Source: Symbiodinium natans (taxonomy: Eukaryota > Sar > Dinophyceae > Suessiales > Symbiodiniaceae). Taken from it: DNA of 64,000 bases. The translations under genes and the position numbers were made by a program. How positions within the stretch are numbered: the first letter of the stretch is position 1; each line of letters opens with the position of its first letter. This document shows, piece by piece, positions 20,405 to 30,245 of the stretch. The notes under the pieces are model-generated. The model searched no databases and was not told the origin of the DNA. It worked only from the letters and a program-made list of their open reading frames with translations. The DNA is taken from the NCBI GenBank assembly GCA_905221605.1, contig CAJNDS010002699.1:26001-90000 (forward strand), given 5' to 3'.

Positions 20405-22195
20405 ACAATCCTACTAAAAGTAAAGAGAGAGGGAGGAATTTTTTCTGGATTTCCCGCGAAATCAGTAAAGCGGTAATTTCTGGGTCCAACCGGCACAACC
20501 GGCACAGGTGGGTTTTCGAGATGCAAACTCCCGATTTCCCGTAAAATTAGTAAAATAGTAAAATAGTAAAATCTGGGTCGGACCGGCACAGGTGGATTTT
20601 CGAGATGCAAACTGCTGAGCCAATGGAGGAAATCCTATTAAAAGTAAAGAGAGAGGGAGGAAGTTTCTCTGGATTTCGCGCGAAATCAGTAAAGCGGTAA
20701 TTTCTGGGTCCAACCGGCGCAGGTGGGTTTTCGAGATGCAAACTCCCGATTTACCGTAAAATTAGTAAAATAGTAACAAAATGAAATAGTAAAATCTGGG
20801 TCGGACCGGCGCAGGTGGGTTTTCGAGATGCAAACTGCTGAGCCCGTGGAGGAAATCCTATTAAAAGTAAAGCGAGAGGGAGGAATTTTCTCTGGATTTC
20901 ACGCGAAATCAGTAAAGCGGTAATTTCTGGGTCCAACCGGCACAACCGGCACAGGTGGGTTTTCGAGATGCAAACTCCCGATTTCCCGTAAAATTAGTAA
21001 AATAGTAAAAAAGTAAAATCTGGGTCGGACCGGCGCAGGCGGGTTTTCGAGATGCAAACTGCTGAGCCCGTGGAGGAAATCCTATTAAAAGTAAAGAGAC
21101 AGGGAGGAATTTTCTCTGGATTTCGCGCGAAATCAGGAAAGCGGTAATTTCTGAGTCCAACCGGCACAGGTGGGTTTTCGAGATGCAAACTCCCGATTTC
21201 CCGTAAAATTAGTAAAATAGTAAAATAAATAGTAAAATAGTAAAATAGTAAATAGTAAAATAGTAAATAGTAAAATAGAAAAATAGTAAAATAGTAAAAT
21301 AGTAAAATAGTTAAATAGTAAAATAGTAAACTAGTAAACTAGTAAACTAGTAAACTAGTAAACCAGTAAACTAGTAAACTAGTAAAATAGTAAAATAGTA
21401 AAATCGTAAAATAGTAAAATAGTAAAATAGTAAAGTAGTAAACTAGTAAAATAGTAAAATAGTAAAATAGTAAAATAGTAAAATAGTAAAATAGTAAAAT
21501 AGTAAAATAGTAAAATAGTAAAATAGTAAAATAGTAAAATCTGGGTCGGACCGGCACAGGTGGGTTTTCGAGATGCAAACTTCTGAGCCCGTGGAGGAAA
21601 TCCTATTAAAAGTAAAGAGACAGGGAGGAATTTTCTCTGGATTTCGCGCGAAATCAGTAAAGCGGTAATTTCTGGGTCCAACCGGCACAACCGGCACAGG
21701 TGGGTTTTCGAGATGCAAACTCCCGATTTCCCGTAAGATTAGTAAAATAGTAACAAAATGAAATAGTAAAATCTGGGTCAGACCGGCACAGGTGGGTTTT
21801 CGAGATGCAAACTGCTGAGCCCGTGGAGGAAATCCTATTAAAAGTAAAGAGAGAGGGAGGAATTTTCTCTGGATTTCGCGCGAAATCAGGAAAGCGGTAA
21901 TTTCTGGGTCCAACCGGCACAGGTGGGTTTTCGAGATGCAAACTCCCGATTTCCCGTAAAATTAACAAAATAGTAAATAGTAAAATAGTAAAATAGTAAA
22001 ATAGTAAAATAGTAAAATAGTAAAATAGTAAAATAGTAAAATAGTAAAATAGTAAAAGAGTAAAATAGTAAAATAGTAAAATAGTAAAATCTGGGTCGGA
22101 CCGGCACAGGTGGGTTTTCGAGATGCAAACTGCTGAGCCCGTGGAGGAAATCCTATTAAAAGTAAAGAGACAGGGAGGAATTTTCTCTGGATAAT
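20405..22195 (+). repeat. 224-bp satellite, seven units, with AGTAAAAT expansions
   Basis: The word AATCCTAyTAAAAGTAAAG begins units at 20407, 20631, 20854, 21078, 21599, 21831 and 22149, so spacings are 224, 223, 224, 521, 232 and 318 bp. Each unit has GGATTTCGCGCGAAATCAG, GGGTCCAACCGGCACA, and two copies of the box GGGTTTTCGAGATGCAAAC. The long spacings come from expansion of (AGTAAAAT)n at about 21200-21540 and 21966-22090. Frames on the minus strand (YYFTILLF...) are a by-product of the short repeat. Confidence 0.9.
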
Positions 22196-22206
22196 AGAAT
22201 CCTGGT

Positions 22207-22303
22207 CCGACATGCAAGGTTGGGTTTTCGAGATGCAAACGGCTTGGTGCCATGCATCTCGGGCGCGCGCTTTGCATCTCGAAAACCCAACCTTGCATGT
22301 CGG
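22207..22303. repeat. Perfect 33-bp inverted repeat, 31-bp loop
   Basis: Left arm 22207-22239 and right arm 22271-22303 are exact reverse complements. The arms contain the satellite box GGGTTTTCGAGATGCAAA, so the hairpin is built from satellite sequence turned on itself. It separates the satellite from the cob fragment. Confidence 0.9.
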
Positions 22304-22312
22304 ATGCCGCAG

Positions 22313-22715
22313 TCCCAAAACTTACTCCTTTACATATAGTACCTGAATGGTATTTCTTATGCCAATATGCTGTGTTAAAAGCTGTACCAAATACAAATGC
22401 AGGATCCATTATCTTATTTACTTGTATCTTCATCCTATTTTACTTTATGAGAAGTCTTTCAATGTCATTCTATTTTATAATGAAGAGTCCAGTAGATTTA
22501 ATGGTTTTTCTCTGTGCTTTTGGTTTCTTTCACTTTTTTCTTTTATTTGGATAGGTGGTCAATTTCCTATAGACAACTTTCTATCTTATGGTCGTATCTT
22601 GACATTACATCATTATCTTCTTCTTTTCTGGTGTGTACTTCGTTGTCTTCTTTCGCTCAGTATATTCGCTCTTTCACACACTTCGTACCATTATTCTATT
22701 ATCTGTACACGCGGC
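22313..22715 (+). pseudogene. cob: Nuclear copy of mitochondrial cytochrome b (C-terminal part)
   Basis: The frame beginning at about 22313 reads TPLHIVPEWYFLCQYAVLK, the conserved PEWYFL segment of cytochrome b, then a hydrophobic helix (SIILFTCIFILFYF) and further membrane segments. A stop at 22552-22554 is avoided by a one-base frame change in a T-run near 22540, after which FPIDNFLSYGRILTLHHYL matches the conserved C-terminal stretch before the last helix. The DNA is far more AT-rich than the flanks. Missing N-terminal half, the frameshift and nuclear repeat flanks indicate a mitochondrial insertion (NUMT) rather than a working gene. Dinoflagellate mitochondrial genomes do contain many cob fragments, so an assembly chimera with mitochondrial DNA is the alternative. 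Confidence 0.8.
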
Positions 22716-22766
22716 AATAAGTTTATTCGTGAAGCCGCGATAATAATAATAATCATAATATTGTAA

Positions 22767-22828
22767 GGGCTTATAATTTAGTATATTTTATAAGGATTAC
22801 GCATGAAAATATACTAAATTACTAGCCC
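22767..22828. repeat. AT-rich 23-bp inverted repeat (2 mismatches)
   Basis: Arms 22767-22789 and 22806-22828, loop 16 bp; the core TAATTTAGTATATTTT pairs perfectly. It lies in the same AT-rich island as the cob fragment; palindromes of this kind are common in dinoflagellate mitochondrial DNA, so it may belong to the same insertion. Confidence 0.75.
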
Positions 22829-22890
22829 GTGTACTGCGTTCTCTCCATTATTGTATTTCGCGCGTCTTAAATTCCTTGCAAATACAATAA

Positions 22891-23990
22891 TTGAGTTCAC
22901 TTCGTAGTTTTAAGATTAACGGGTGGTGGCAGCGCACCGTTGAGGCCTTGCGCCCGTTTCTGCCTGTGCAGGAACTCTCTCAGGCGGTTGCTCATGTCGG
23001 GCGTGCGTTTGGGCCACCCGTGCTCCTCTCTCCTTCACAGCTGCGCTTCAGCGAGTGGGCAGGGCAACGCCATGCCCAGGTCACCTCACTCGCGGATGCG
23101 GGCGGCCACGGCCCATCATCAGGGACACTACCTCGCAGCGCCTTTGCAGGAAGCGCTGCTCACCGCGCTCTTGGGAACACCAGCTGTCACTGCCCTCGCG
23201 CAATGTCATTGCCCTCGCGCAATGGGTCGACGGCGAGCGGCACGATCGCGCCTCTGGGCCCGAGCAGAACGCTGCTCGTGCCGGCGCGGGCACGGGCGCG
23301 AGGCAGATGCTGAGGCTGAGTGTGCGTTTGAGCCACGTGGCCATGTGCCGCCGATGCGCCTGCTGAGGCGAGCCCGAGCACGAGCGGAACCGCCGCGCTC
23401 CGCGTCGCTGCGGCGTGCGTGTTGGTTTCGCACCTTTGGACGGCATCGACCTCTCCGGAGCCGCGTCTTCACGCTCCTGGGTGTCCCTATAGCCGCTTGC
23501 GAGGCGCCCTCCGCACGGCCATGCGAGCAGGCCCGGAATTTATACGGAAAGCACGTCGCCTCAACTGGAGCTCCGGGACTGGAAGCTCTTGCTTCTTGCT
23601 CGGCGCATGCTCTAACATCGCACAGCCGGTGCGACGCGCGTTGCGCCGGGCGAGCTTGTGCGCCGTTGCGAAGTCTTGGCCCGTGGCGAGTGGCCCGCCC
23701 TCCTCCAGGCTGCCTCGCGCACTGCCGCTTCTCCGCATGAGACTGCCCGGAATGTTGCTCCAGATCCCGAAGCTCGGGCGGCACCCGCTGCGGCTCTGGT
23801 CCATCTCGGCGTGCTCTCAGCTGCGGGCCGCCTACCCTCGCAGAACTCCGGGATCCTCAGCGGCGTCCACCCGAGCCGTACAATGCCATGCTTGCGAACT
23901 GGAATGCGTGGGGCTGCTGCAGGACCCTCCGGCGCCACTGTTTCACCCTTGTCCCACACACAAACCATTGAGTCCAGAGACATTTGCCAT
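22891..23990 (+). pseudogene. Non-LTR retrotransposon fragment, 5' portion of pol
   Basis: GC-rich again from about 22920. A frame at 22891-23110 (EALRPFLPVQELSQAVAHVG) is followed by shuffled frames. At about 23571-23730 the reading WKLLLLARRML, then GELVRRCEVLARGEWPALLQ, matches a segment found just before the RT in dinoflagellate LINE-like proteins (large hydrophobic WK...LLPR...L, then FARG-W). A TAA interrupts it. No single frame spans the region, so it is a decayed, truncated copy. Family placement is inference from memory of such proteins. Confidence 0.4.
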
Positions 23991-24218
23991 GGTTGACATG
24001 TGCCCTTGGATGCAGTAGCACTTGTGCGTGCGGTGTTTTGGTACATGTTGGTACCGAACAAGTTCAAGTGTCGCTGGTTCTTGCTTTTTTGTTCTTGACG
24101 ATATTTTTTCTTCAAAGGTATGCCCTAGACATTCAGCGGGACGACACACCACTTCAAATCCCGCCTGCGCTGACATCTTCAAATGGTTCTGGTCTAGGTG
24201 TCCCGTTTTAGCAGTACT

Positions 24219-24840
24219 TTAGCATTTGAGCAGTATTTTAGCACGGGCACCTCCGGCAATATCCATCTTGCCCCGGAGGGTCGCTACGACTGGGGAGGCA
24301 GCGGCGCGTCCGCATGGCCCAGGCAGGAGCTTGGCGAGGCAGCGAGTCACGTCGGAGTCGTGCGAGGCAACATACTCGGCCGTCGCGCCTGGCGGCAGAG
24401 CGCGAAAAAGGTAGTTGGCCCGCGGGGCGGCGCAGTAGTGCAGCAGCAGCCAGGCAGCCTGCAAATCCCTCACGAGTGGGATTCGTTGGAGCAGGCTCCT
24501 CGCGCTGCGCTAGCCGCAGACGCACGCACGCGTCGCCGCGGACCGTGAGCCCGTGTGCTGTGGCGGGAGCGCCCCGTCCCCCCCCAACGTCCCCCTGCAA
24601 CACTGACAACCCAGGCGGCTCCTCGCCCGCCGCGTTCCATACACACGTCTTGCGACTGTTGAGTTCAACACGTGAATGCGCCCACAGAGCATGTCTGTAC
24701 GCCTTGTAGAGTTCGTGCATCCGCTCCGGCAGGGCGATAATACACGTGTCATCGAGATACCCGAAGATCGCCTCGCCGTCTTTGAAAAATGACAATTCTG
24801 CCAACCCGAATGGCCGCCTGGGCTGCGTCCGGCACATCCG
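24219..24840 (-). pseudogene. Non-LTR retrotransposon RT fragment
   Basis: On the minus strand, FFKDGEAIFGYLDDTCIIAL (about 24795-24735) contains YLDD, the RT catalytic box, followed by the thumb-like RVELNSRKTCVWN. Further downstream on the same strand (24473-24219) comes DLQAAWLLLHYCAAPRANYL, which is repeated in diverged form at about 26565-26640 on the + strand. The catalytic aspartates are intact, but the fragment is short and frameshifted. It is in opposite orientation to its neighbours, so insertion or inversion has occurred. Confidence 0.7.
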
Positions 24841-24919
24841 CCTGCGTCAGACGCTGCGCGTGTGGTAGAGGTTAGCTCCAAAAAGAATCGCAACAATCGC
24901 TGTCTAGTGCTGGGACTTT

Positions 24920-25410
24920 CAGAGTGAGGTACCAGGTGCAGCAAAAAGTTCCGTGGTAGTTGGTCCGAAGCGCCATGTGCAAACAGTGGGTGTGTCTTTG
25001 GCGGGCACCCTTGAGTTCATATTCACCTTGATGGCCGACAAGGCGACGTCGCGCCCGACACGCGCGCCGGCCTGCGCGCGGGAAGCAAGGACACCAGAGT
25101 TGGAGCAGGCGGCGCGGTGATCTTTGTACTCGTCAAGGAAGCCACGGCAGGAGCAGGCCCGCGGACCGCGGGGAGGCGCAGGCGGAGTCACCGCAAGAGC
25201 AAGACGCGGAAGTGCGGGTCAGGCACGGCAACAATGTCCGACGTGGGCAGAACCGTGAAAACTCCCGCAGCGTGTGGTCCAGTTTGTGACAGCAGCAGCG
25301 TTCGGGACGCGGGTGAAAGATCAACAAGGTGCGCAAGCGTGCGTGATATGAGAGAAGGGTGGCTTGAGTGCTGAAGTTTTGTATATGCATATAAATATAA
25401 ATATATAGAA
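24920..25410 (-). pseudogene. Non-LTR retrotransposon fragment: Cys/His finger region
   Basis: On the minus strand, CSCRGFLDEYKDHRAACSNSG at about 25155-25090 is a C-x-C...D...H-x4-C cluster of the sort found C-terminal to the RT of LINE-like elements. It matches CRCAGTLDGLLDHRSACAE on the + strand at about 27287-27343. The following sequence, SAIKVNMNSRVPAKDT, aligns with the start of the nuclease-like domain in the + copy. Frameshifted and truncated. Confidence 0.6.
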
Positions 25411-25490
25411 AACATAAGTAAACAAATAAATAAAGAAAAAAACATATATATATATATATATATATGTCTATATATACATATCTGAGACGC
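25375..25490. repeat. AT-rich tract with (AT)n
   Basis: A/T-only stretch with TATATATA runs (about 25443-25465). May be the tail region of one of the flanking retroelement fragments. Confidence 0.7.
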
Positions 25491-25599
25491 ATTTGTTTCC
25501 ATGTGTGCCTATGCTTCAAGCATTCATGAACTCCCTCTTTACATTGCAGCTTTTGTTTGTGTTGGTTTTTGCTTGGTTAACGGTCGTTTCCGGGTATGC

Positions 25600-26032
25600 T
25601 GCTCTCAAAGCAAGAAGCAGTCAAAACAAGAATGGCGCACGGCACATCGAAGTCGTGTGCAACGGCCTCAATTTGTGGCACCGCACGCAGCGCGCGGTCG
25701 TCAGCCCTGTGACACGCGAGTTGCCGCAAACCGGGGCTGCCACTCACCCTGGCAGCGCCTTACATGCCTTGCGCAATGCGGCGCGCCGCAAGCGGCGGCA
25801 AACTTATCCCGAGCTCGATCGCAGCCGGCGATGCCGACTCGTCGTTTTTGGGCTTGAAGTGGGGGGGCGCTGGGACTCTGAGGCTGCCACCTTCGTTCGC
25901 CTCCTCGTTCGTGCGCGGGCGGCCCGCGCCCCTGCCGCGTTGAGGGCTTCTGTCCAGGCTGCGTGGGTCCTCCGGTGGAGTGGCATCATCTCTGTCGCTG
26001 CGTACCTTCCTCGAGCTCCTCGTCCCGTGTGA
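25600..26032 (+). pseudogene. Non-LTR retrotransposon fragment: restriction-like endonuclease domain
   Basis: Reads HIEVVCNGLNLWHRTQRAVV, then ALRNAARRKRRQTYPEL and CRLVVFGLEVGGRWDSEAAT. This order corresponds to the PD-(D/E)xK-like C-terminal nuclease seen more completely at 28750-29050, but the first acidic residues are altered (IEVV for LDLV). Truncated at its 5' side by the AT-rich tract. Inactive by inference. Confidence 0.6.
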
Positions 26033-26475
26033 GCCCTGTGCTGCCGGCCCACCCCCAGCCTTCCACGAGCTTCCACCTGACGCCCGCTGGAGCGAGGCCC
26101 CAGCACCGAGCCGTCAGCCGGGCCTAGGACGCCGCCCCGGGAGGGGACCCGTGTTCGCTGGTCCGCCCTCGTCTCGTTTGCAGCCACGCATGCTTTCTGT
26201 GCGAGCCTGTTTGCACTCCCTCTGGCGAACACTGGCAACGTCGATGGAAACATCCCACTCAGGGATGTCTTGGCAGATTGCTCGGCCCCTCCTCCCCTTG
26301 CCAGCCGCGTGCCGTGACAGGGCCACCGCCCGCAACACCCAGCTCCCCCAGCTCCGAGCTCCCTGCCCACCGCCGCCTGGTTTGCTCTCCGCACCCCGTG
26401 CCACCTGTGGGCTGAGACCGCGCTTGAGTTGGGACAAGGTGCGGCCTCCGGGCCTGGTCGCGGCCCTGCCCCGCC

Positions 26476-27780
26476 GTGAGGGAAGTCCACCCTGTTGGAC
26501 AGGGAGCTGGGCCTTGCCGCCTGAGGCACAAGGGGGTGCTGGGGCTCCCATTGCGGCTGCCGGCCGTCCAGGACCTCCAAAGCGCGTGGCTGTTGCTCCT
26601 GCTCTGCGCAGAGCCTCGGTGTAACTACCTGCTCGCACGGTGCCGCCAAGCGCAACAGTGTCGTACGCGGCGTCGCACGACGAAGCGATGCTGCGTTGCC
26701 TGGCAACCATGCTGTCGGGGGGGGGGGGGGGGGGTACCGCTGGACCTCCCGCCTGAGAGCGAGCGGCGAGCCCACTTGCCACTGCGCATGGGTGGCCTTG
26801 GCTTGTCGCCGGCTCGGGAGCACAGGCATGCGGCGTATTAGGCCTCCTGGGCAGACATCGTCACCGCGCTGCAGGAGTGCCACCCCGGCACGCTCGCCGC
26901 ACTCAAGCGGCGCTTGTTGAATGTCACAGCAGCGGGTGTGCCCCCAGCTTCAGGGAGGCAGAGCAGGCCGCACAATCCCTACGATCGCAGGGGTGCCAGG
27001 CGTCAATCTGGCCCCCCCCCCAACCTCGGTCGGAGAAGATGCCGAGCTCTCCGCCCCCAGGAGGCGGGGATGGGAGCTGCTGTGGACAAGCGCGCGTCCG
27101 AGATGCTTTTCTTTGACTTGGATGTTGCATCCCGGGCGCTGCTGCTGTTCCAAAGCGGCGAAGGTGCCAGCTGCGCGATCACCGCCATCCCGAGCTGCCA
27201 GGACTTCGTCGTCGACAGTGGGGAGTTCCGCATCTTCCTGCTTCGGCGGTTGCGACTGGCGTTGCCGCTCGCCCCACATCGATGCCGCTGCGCCGGAACC
27301 CTCGATGGGCTCCTGGACCACCGTTCCGCCTGCGCAGAGGTTGGGCTGCTCGCGCATAGAGCGGGGCCACTGGAGAGGGCTGCGGCTCGCATCTGCCGTG
27401 AGGCTGGCGCGCGGGTGGCCACCAGCGTCGCTCTCCGGGACCTCAACCTTGACGTGCCGGCGACGGACGGCCGGCGGATCGAGGTGGTGGCCAACGGCCT
27501 GCCTTTGTGGCAGGGGGCGCAGATCGCGGTTGAGACCACCTTGGTCTTCCCGCGACGGGCAGGCGCGATCGGGCGCGGATGCGCGGCCAGGTCTCGCTCT
27601 GGAGTAGGCGGCGCAGCGTAAAAAACGCACGCACCTTTGAGCTGCAGCCGGGCGGACGGGGCCGCTGCCGCCTCGTCGTGTTCGGCCTTGAGGTCGGGGG
27701 CCACTTCAGCGGCGGGATGGCGTTCATTCGCCGCTTCGCGCGGGTCCGCAGCCGCACACGGGCCTCCTGAGCGCAAATTG
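26476..27780 (+). pseudogene. Non-LTR retrotransposon fragment: RT thumb, finger and nuclease
   Basis: In order on the + strand: DLQSAWLLLLLCAEPRCNYL (about 26570-26630), the thumb motif HLPLRMGGLGLSPAR (about 26775-26820), CRCAGTLDGLLDHRSACAE (about 27287-27343), RRIEVVANGLPLWQGAQ (about 27473-27525), and CRLVVFGLEVGG (about 27668-27705). A G18 run at 26712-26732 and several frameshifts break the frame. This is the most complete order of the element's 3' half in the window. Confidence 0.7.
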
Positions 27781-28011
27781 CCGCGGCGCGGGCACGGACA
27801 CGGCGGTGGACGCCCCTTGCAGCGCTCGCTGCCATGCGGGCCCACGCGCAATCCCTTTTGGAGCTGCCGGTCTGTTCGCGAGACGCCGGTGATGGCGCAG
27901 ATATCCCCTTGAGAGACTTGCTCGCTGAGCGGCCGTGAAGGACCGAGAACTCTCCTGTGCAGGTGAAAAAAAGTGCGAAGAAAACAAAAAAAAAACCGGT
28001 CCACCTCAGTG

Positions 28012-28175
28012 CAGGCCTGCAGGCCTGCAGGCCTGCATGCCTGCATGCCTGCATGCCTGCATGCCTCCATGCCTGCATGCCTCCATGCCTGCATGCCTCC
28101 ATGCCTCCATGCCTGCATGCCTGCATGCCTGCATGCTGCATGCCTGCATGCCTGCATGCCTGCATTGCTGCATGC
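28012..28175 (+). repeat. 8-bp minisatellite (CTGCATGC)n
   Basis: About 18 copies of CTGCATGC with CTCCATGC variants, self-complementary within each unit. It produces long Cys/His/Met/Ala frames on both strands that are not genes. Confidence 0.9.
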
Positions 28176-28570
28176 TGCCCCACGTGCATGCCACGTGCAT
28201 GCCGCCTGCACCCCCTCCTGCATGCCACCTGCACCCCTTCCTGCACGCATCTGCATGCCTGCATGTTTGAACGCCGCTGCGCCCCCTCCACCTGCCCCGG
28301 ACGGCCCGACTCCCTACTGCCCCACACCAGCACCCCCTTCCGCCTGCATGACTGCATGCCGCTGCACCCGCTGTGCCGGCTGCGGACGCGAAAGGCCGTA
28401 TTTAGCTACGATGGCCGAGTTCGCCATCTCGGCGCAGCAAGCGTGCGTGCCAACCACTTGTGTGATGCGTCCCGAAGCAAGTTCGTATCCAGGCCTAGGG
28501 TGGTGAGCCATGCGACATCTGAGTCATTCTGAGTCATCCTCAGATGCCGGAGCAAAAATATAACTGAGCC

Positions 28571-29260
28571 GTGGTGGACCAGCTGGGCGACCATCGCGCC
28601 GCCTGCGCCCGGAGTGGGCTGCTGGCCCGGCGCGCTCCCATACTCGAGCGAGCGTGGGTCCGAGTAGCGCGGGAGGCCGTCGCCGCCGAAGGGCGGGTGG
28701 TCCCCCAACAATGGCTAGCGCGGACCACCGCAGCGGGCGTAGCCCCAGATGACCGGCGCCGACTTGACCTCGTCATTTATGGCGCGTCTCGGCGCGGCGA
28801 GGCACTCTGCTGCGATGTGACCCTGGTTTCGCCGCTGCGCGCAGACGGACGCCCGCAGACCGGCTCCTCAGATCGGGATGGGGCTGCCATCGACGTCGCG
28901 AGGCGGCGCAAACAACGGCGCTACCCCGAACTAGCCGGTCCGGGCCCGCAACGCCTCGTCGTCCTGGCTGCGGAGGTCGGCGGACGATGGGGGCAAGAGG
29001 CGCACGACCTCGTCCGCGACCTCGCGCAACAGCGCTCCCTGCGCGCGCCGAGGGCGCTGCGAGCTGCTGCCCGCTCCGGGTGGGAACGCCGGTGGTGGGG
29101 GCAGCTGGGTTGCGCGTTGCAGCGCGCCTTGGCCTCGACGCTGTTGGGCGGTTGCTGGCGCGCGCCGGCGCAGCCAACCGGAGACGAGGGCACGCCGCTT
29201 GGTTGGGTCCTGGAGCTCGCCGAGGCTGAGCAGCCGTCCAGGTTGCCCTTGCGTGCTTGA
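28571..29260 (+). pseudogene. 5'-truncated LINE-like element: open finger plus restriction-like endonuclease
   Basis: An uninterrupted 229-residue frame. It begins inside the Cys/His finger (QLGDHRAACARSGLLARRAP), then DDRRRLDLVIYG, EALCCDVTLVSPL and ARRRKQRRYPEL, which together fit the D...D...K pattern of the PD-(D/E)xK nuclease of site-specific LINEs, and ends with RLVVLAAEVGGRW and a Trp-rich tail (WERRWWGQLG). An A-run (29323-29332) 60 bp past the stop could be a retrotransposition tail. The intact frame and 5' truncation suggest a fairly recent insertion. RT is absent. Confidence 0.65.
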
Positions 29261-30245
29261 CACACTGCGGCCCGAGCAGCCTGCCGATTCCGTGCACAGG
29301 GATCGTGAACATTGACGCGAGGAAAAAAAAAATATAACGCAAACGGAACCATCGACAATTTCTACTAGGATGTTGCCGCGATTTGTGTTGAATGAATTTT
29401 CAATGCTGGTTGTGGCACACAATTCCTTGGTCGCAGAGTGCATGCGCTCGATCTGATGGTTTTTGGCTTAGAGGTCTGAAGAGCCGAAGAGGGGAGACTG
29501 ATGCAACCCATGTGCTGTGCACTTGTTTATTGCCGGTCGCAATGTTCAGGGCAGCGTTCGCTACTAGGCTTTGTTTTGAAGGGCGAAACAAAGAAAGGCT
29601 AACTTTGGGAGGTTTAAGTTGGCGTTCCAAACAGCCACACAAGCCGTTCACAACTTGTGTAACAATGTTTTGCAACCCCAACAGCTTCTACATGCGTTCC
29701 AACATGATACGCTGTTTGATGTGGAAGGTTTTGTGCAACCAGCATTCCACAACAAGCGTGACAAGCGTTTATTGGATGCCGAGCTCCGATGGAAGCACTT
29801 TATGGTGCCCCATGGGGTGGGGTGGACCAAGCAGAAGAATACATTCAAGTCAGTGCGGACCTTAGCCCAAGTGGGTGGCCGCTTGGCCACAGCTGGTTTA
29901 CGCAAACATGCAACAGCAAATTGAGCTTGCGAAATGTGTTTAGGTGATGAGTTTGGGGAATTCAGCAATGGTCCCGGACTCGGTATTTCCATTGGAACGC
30001 GGTTCTGTACCTGACGTTTGACATGTTGTTTTTGCAGGTGTTTACTGTGACTCCTTGGAGCTTGCTTCCGGACCCGATAAAAAGAAGGCCCGTGGGTATT
30101 GAGATGTATTGAGGCTAATGTCAAGTGCAATCGCTACCGCAATTTTGTGTGCCTTCAGGTCGGTGAGGAAGCACGTGGCGGAGGCCGCAGTGCAAAACCC
30201 GTTGCATGTCGAGCGCGGAAACAAATCCGATGCTTGCAAGAAGGA
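29261..30245. other. Spacer between retroelement region and host gene array
   Basis: Mixed composition. A 101-residue frame at 29619-29924 (QTATQAVHNLCNNVLQPQQL) has no recognisable motif and may be chance. No RNA gene recognised. Confidence 0.4.

Noticed and set aside
21339-22128. Minus-strand frames of Tyr/Phe/Ile/Leu repeats
   Set aside because: Translation of the (AGTAAAAT)n short repeat only.
20405-22195. Regularly spaced repeats as a CRISPR array
   Set aside because: Eukaryotic context, units are long and wholly repetitive with no unique spacers.
27957-28357. Long Cys/His/Met/Ala-rich frames on both strands
   Set aside because: Produced by the (CTGCATGC)n minisatellite.
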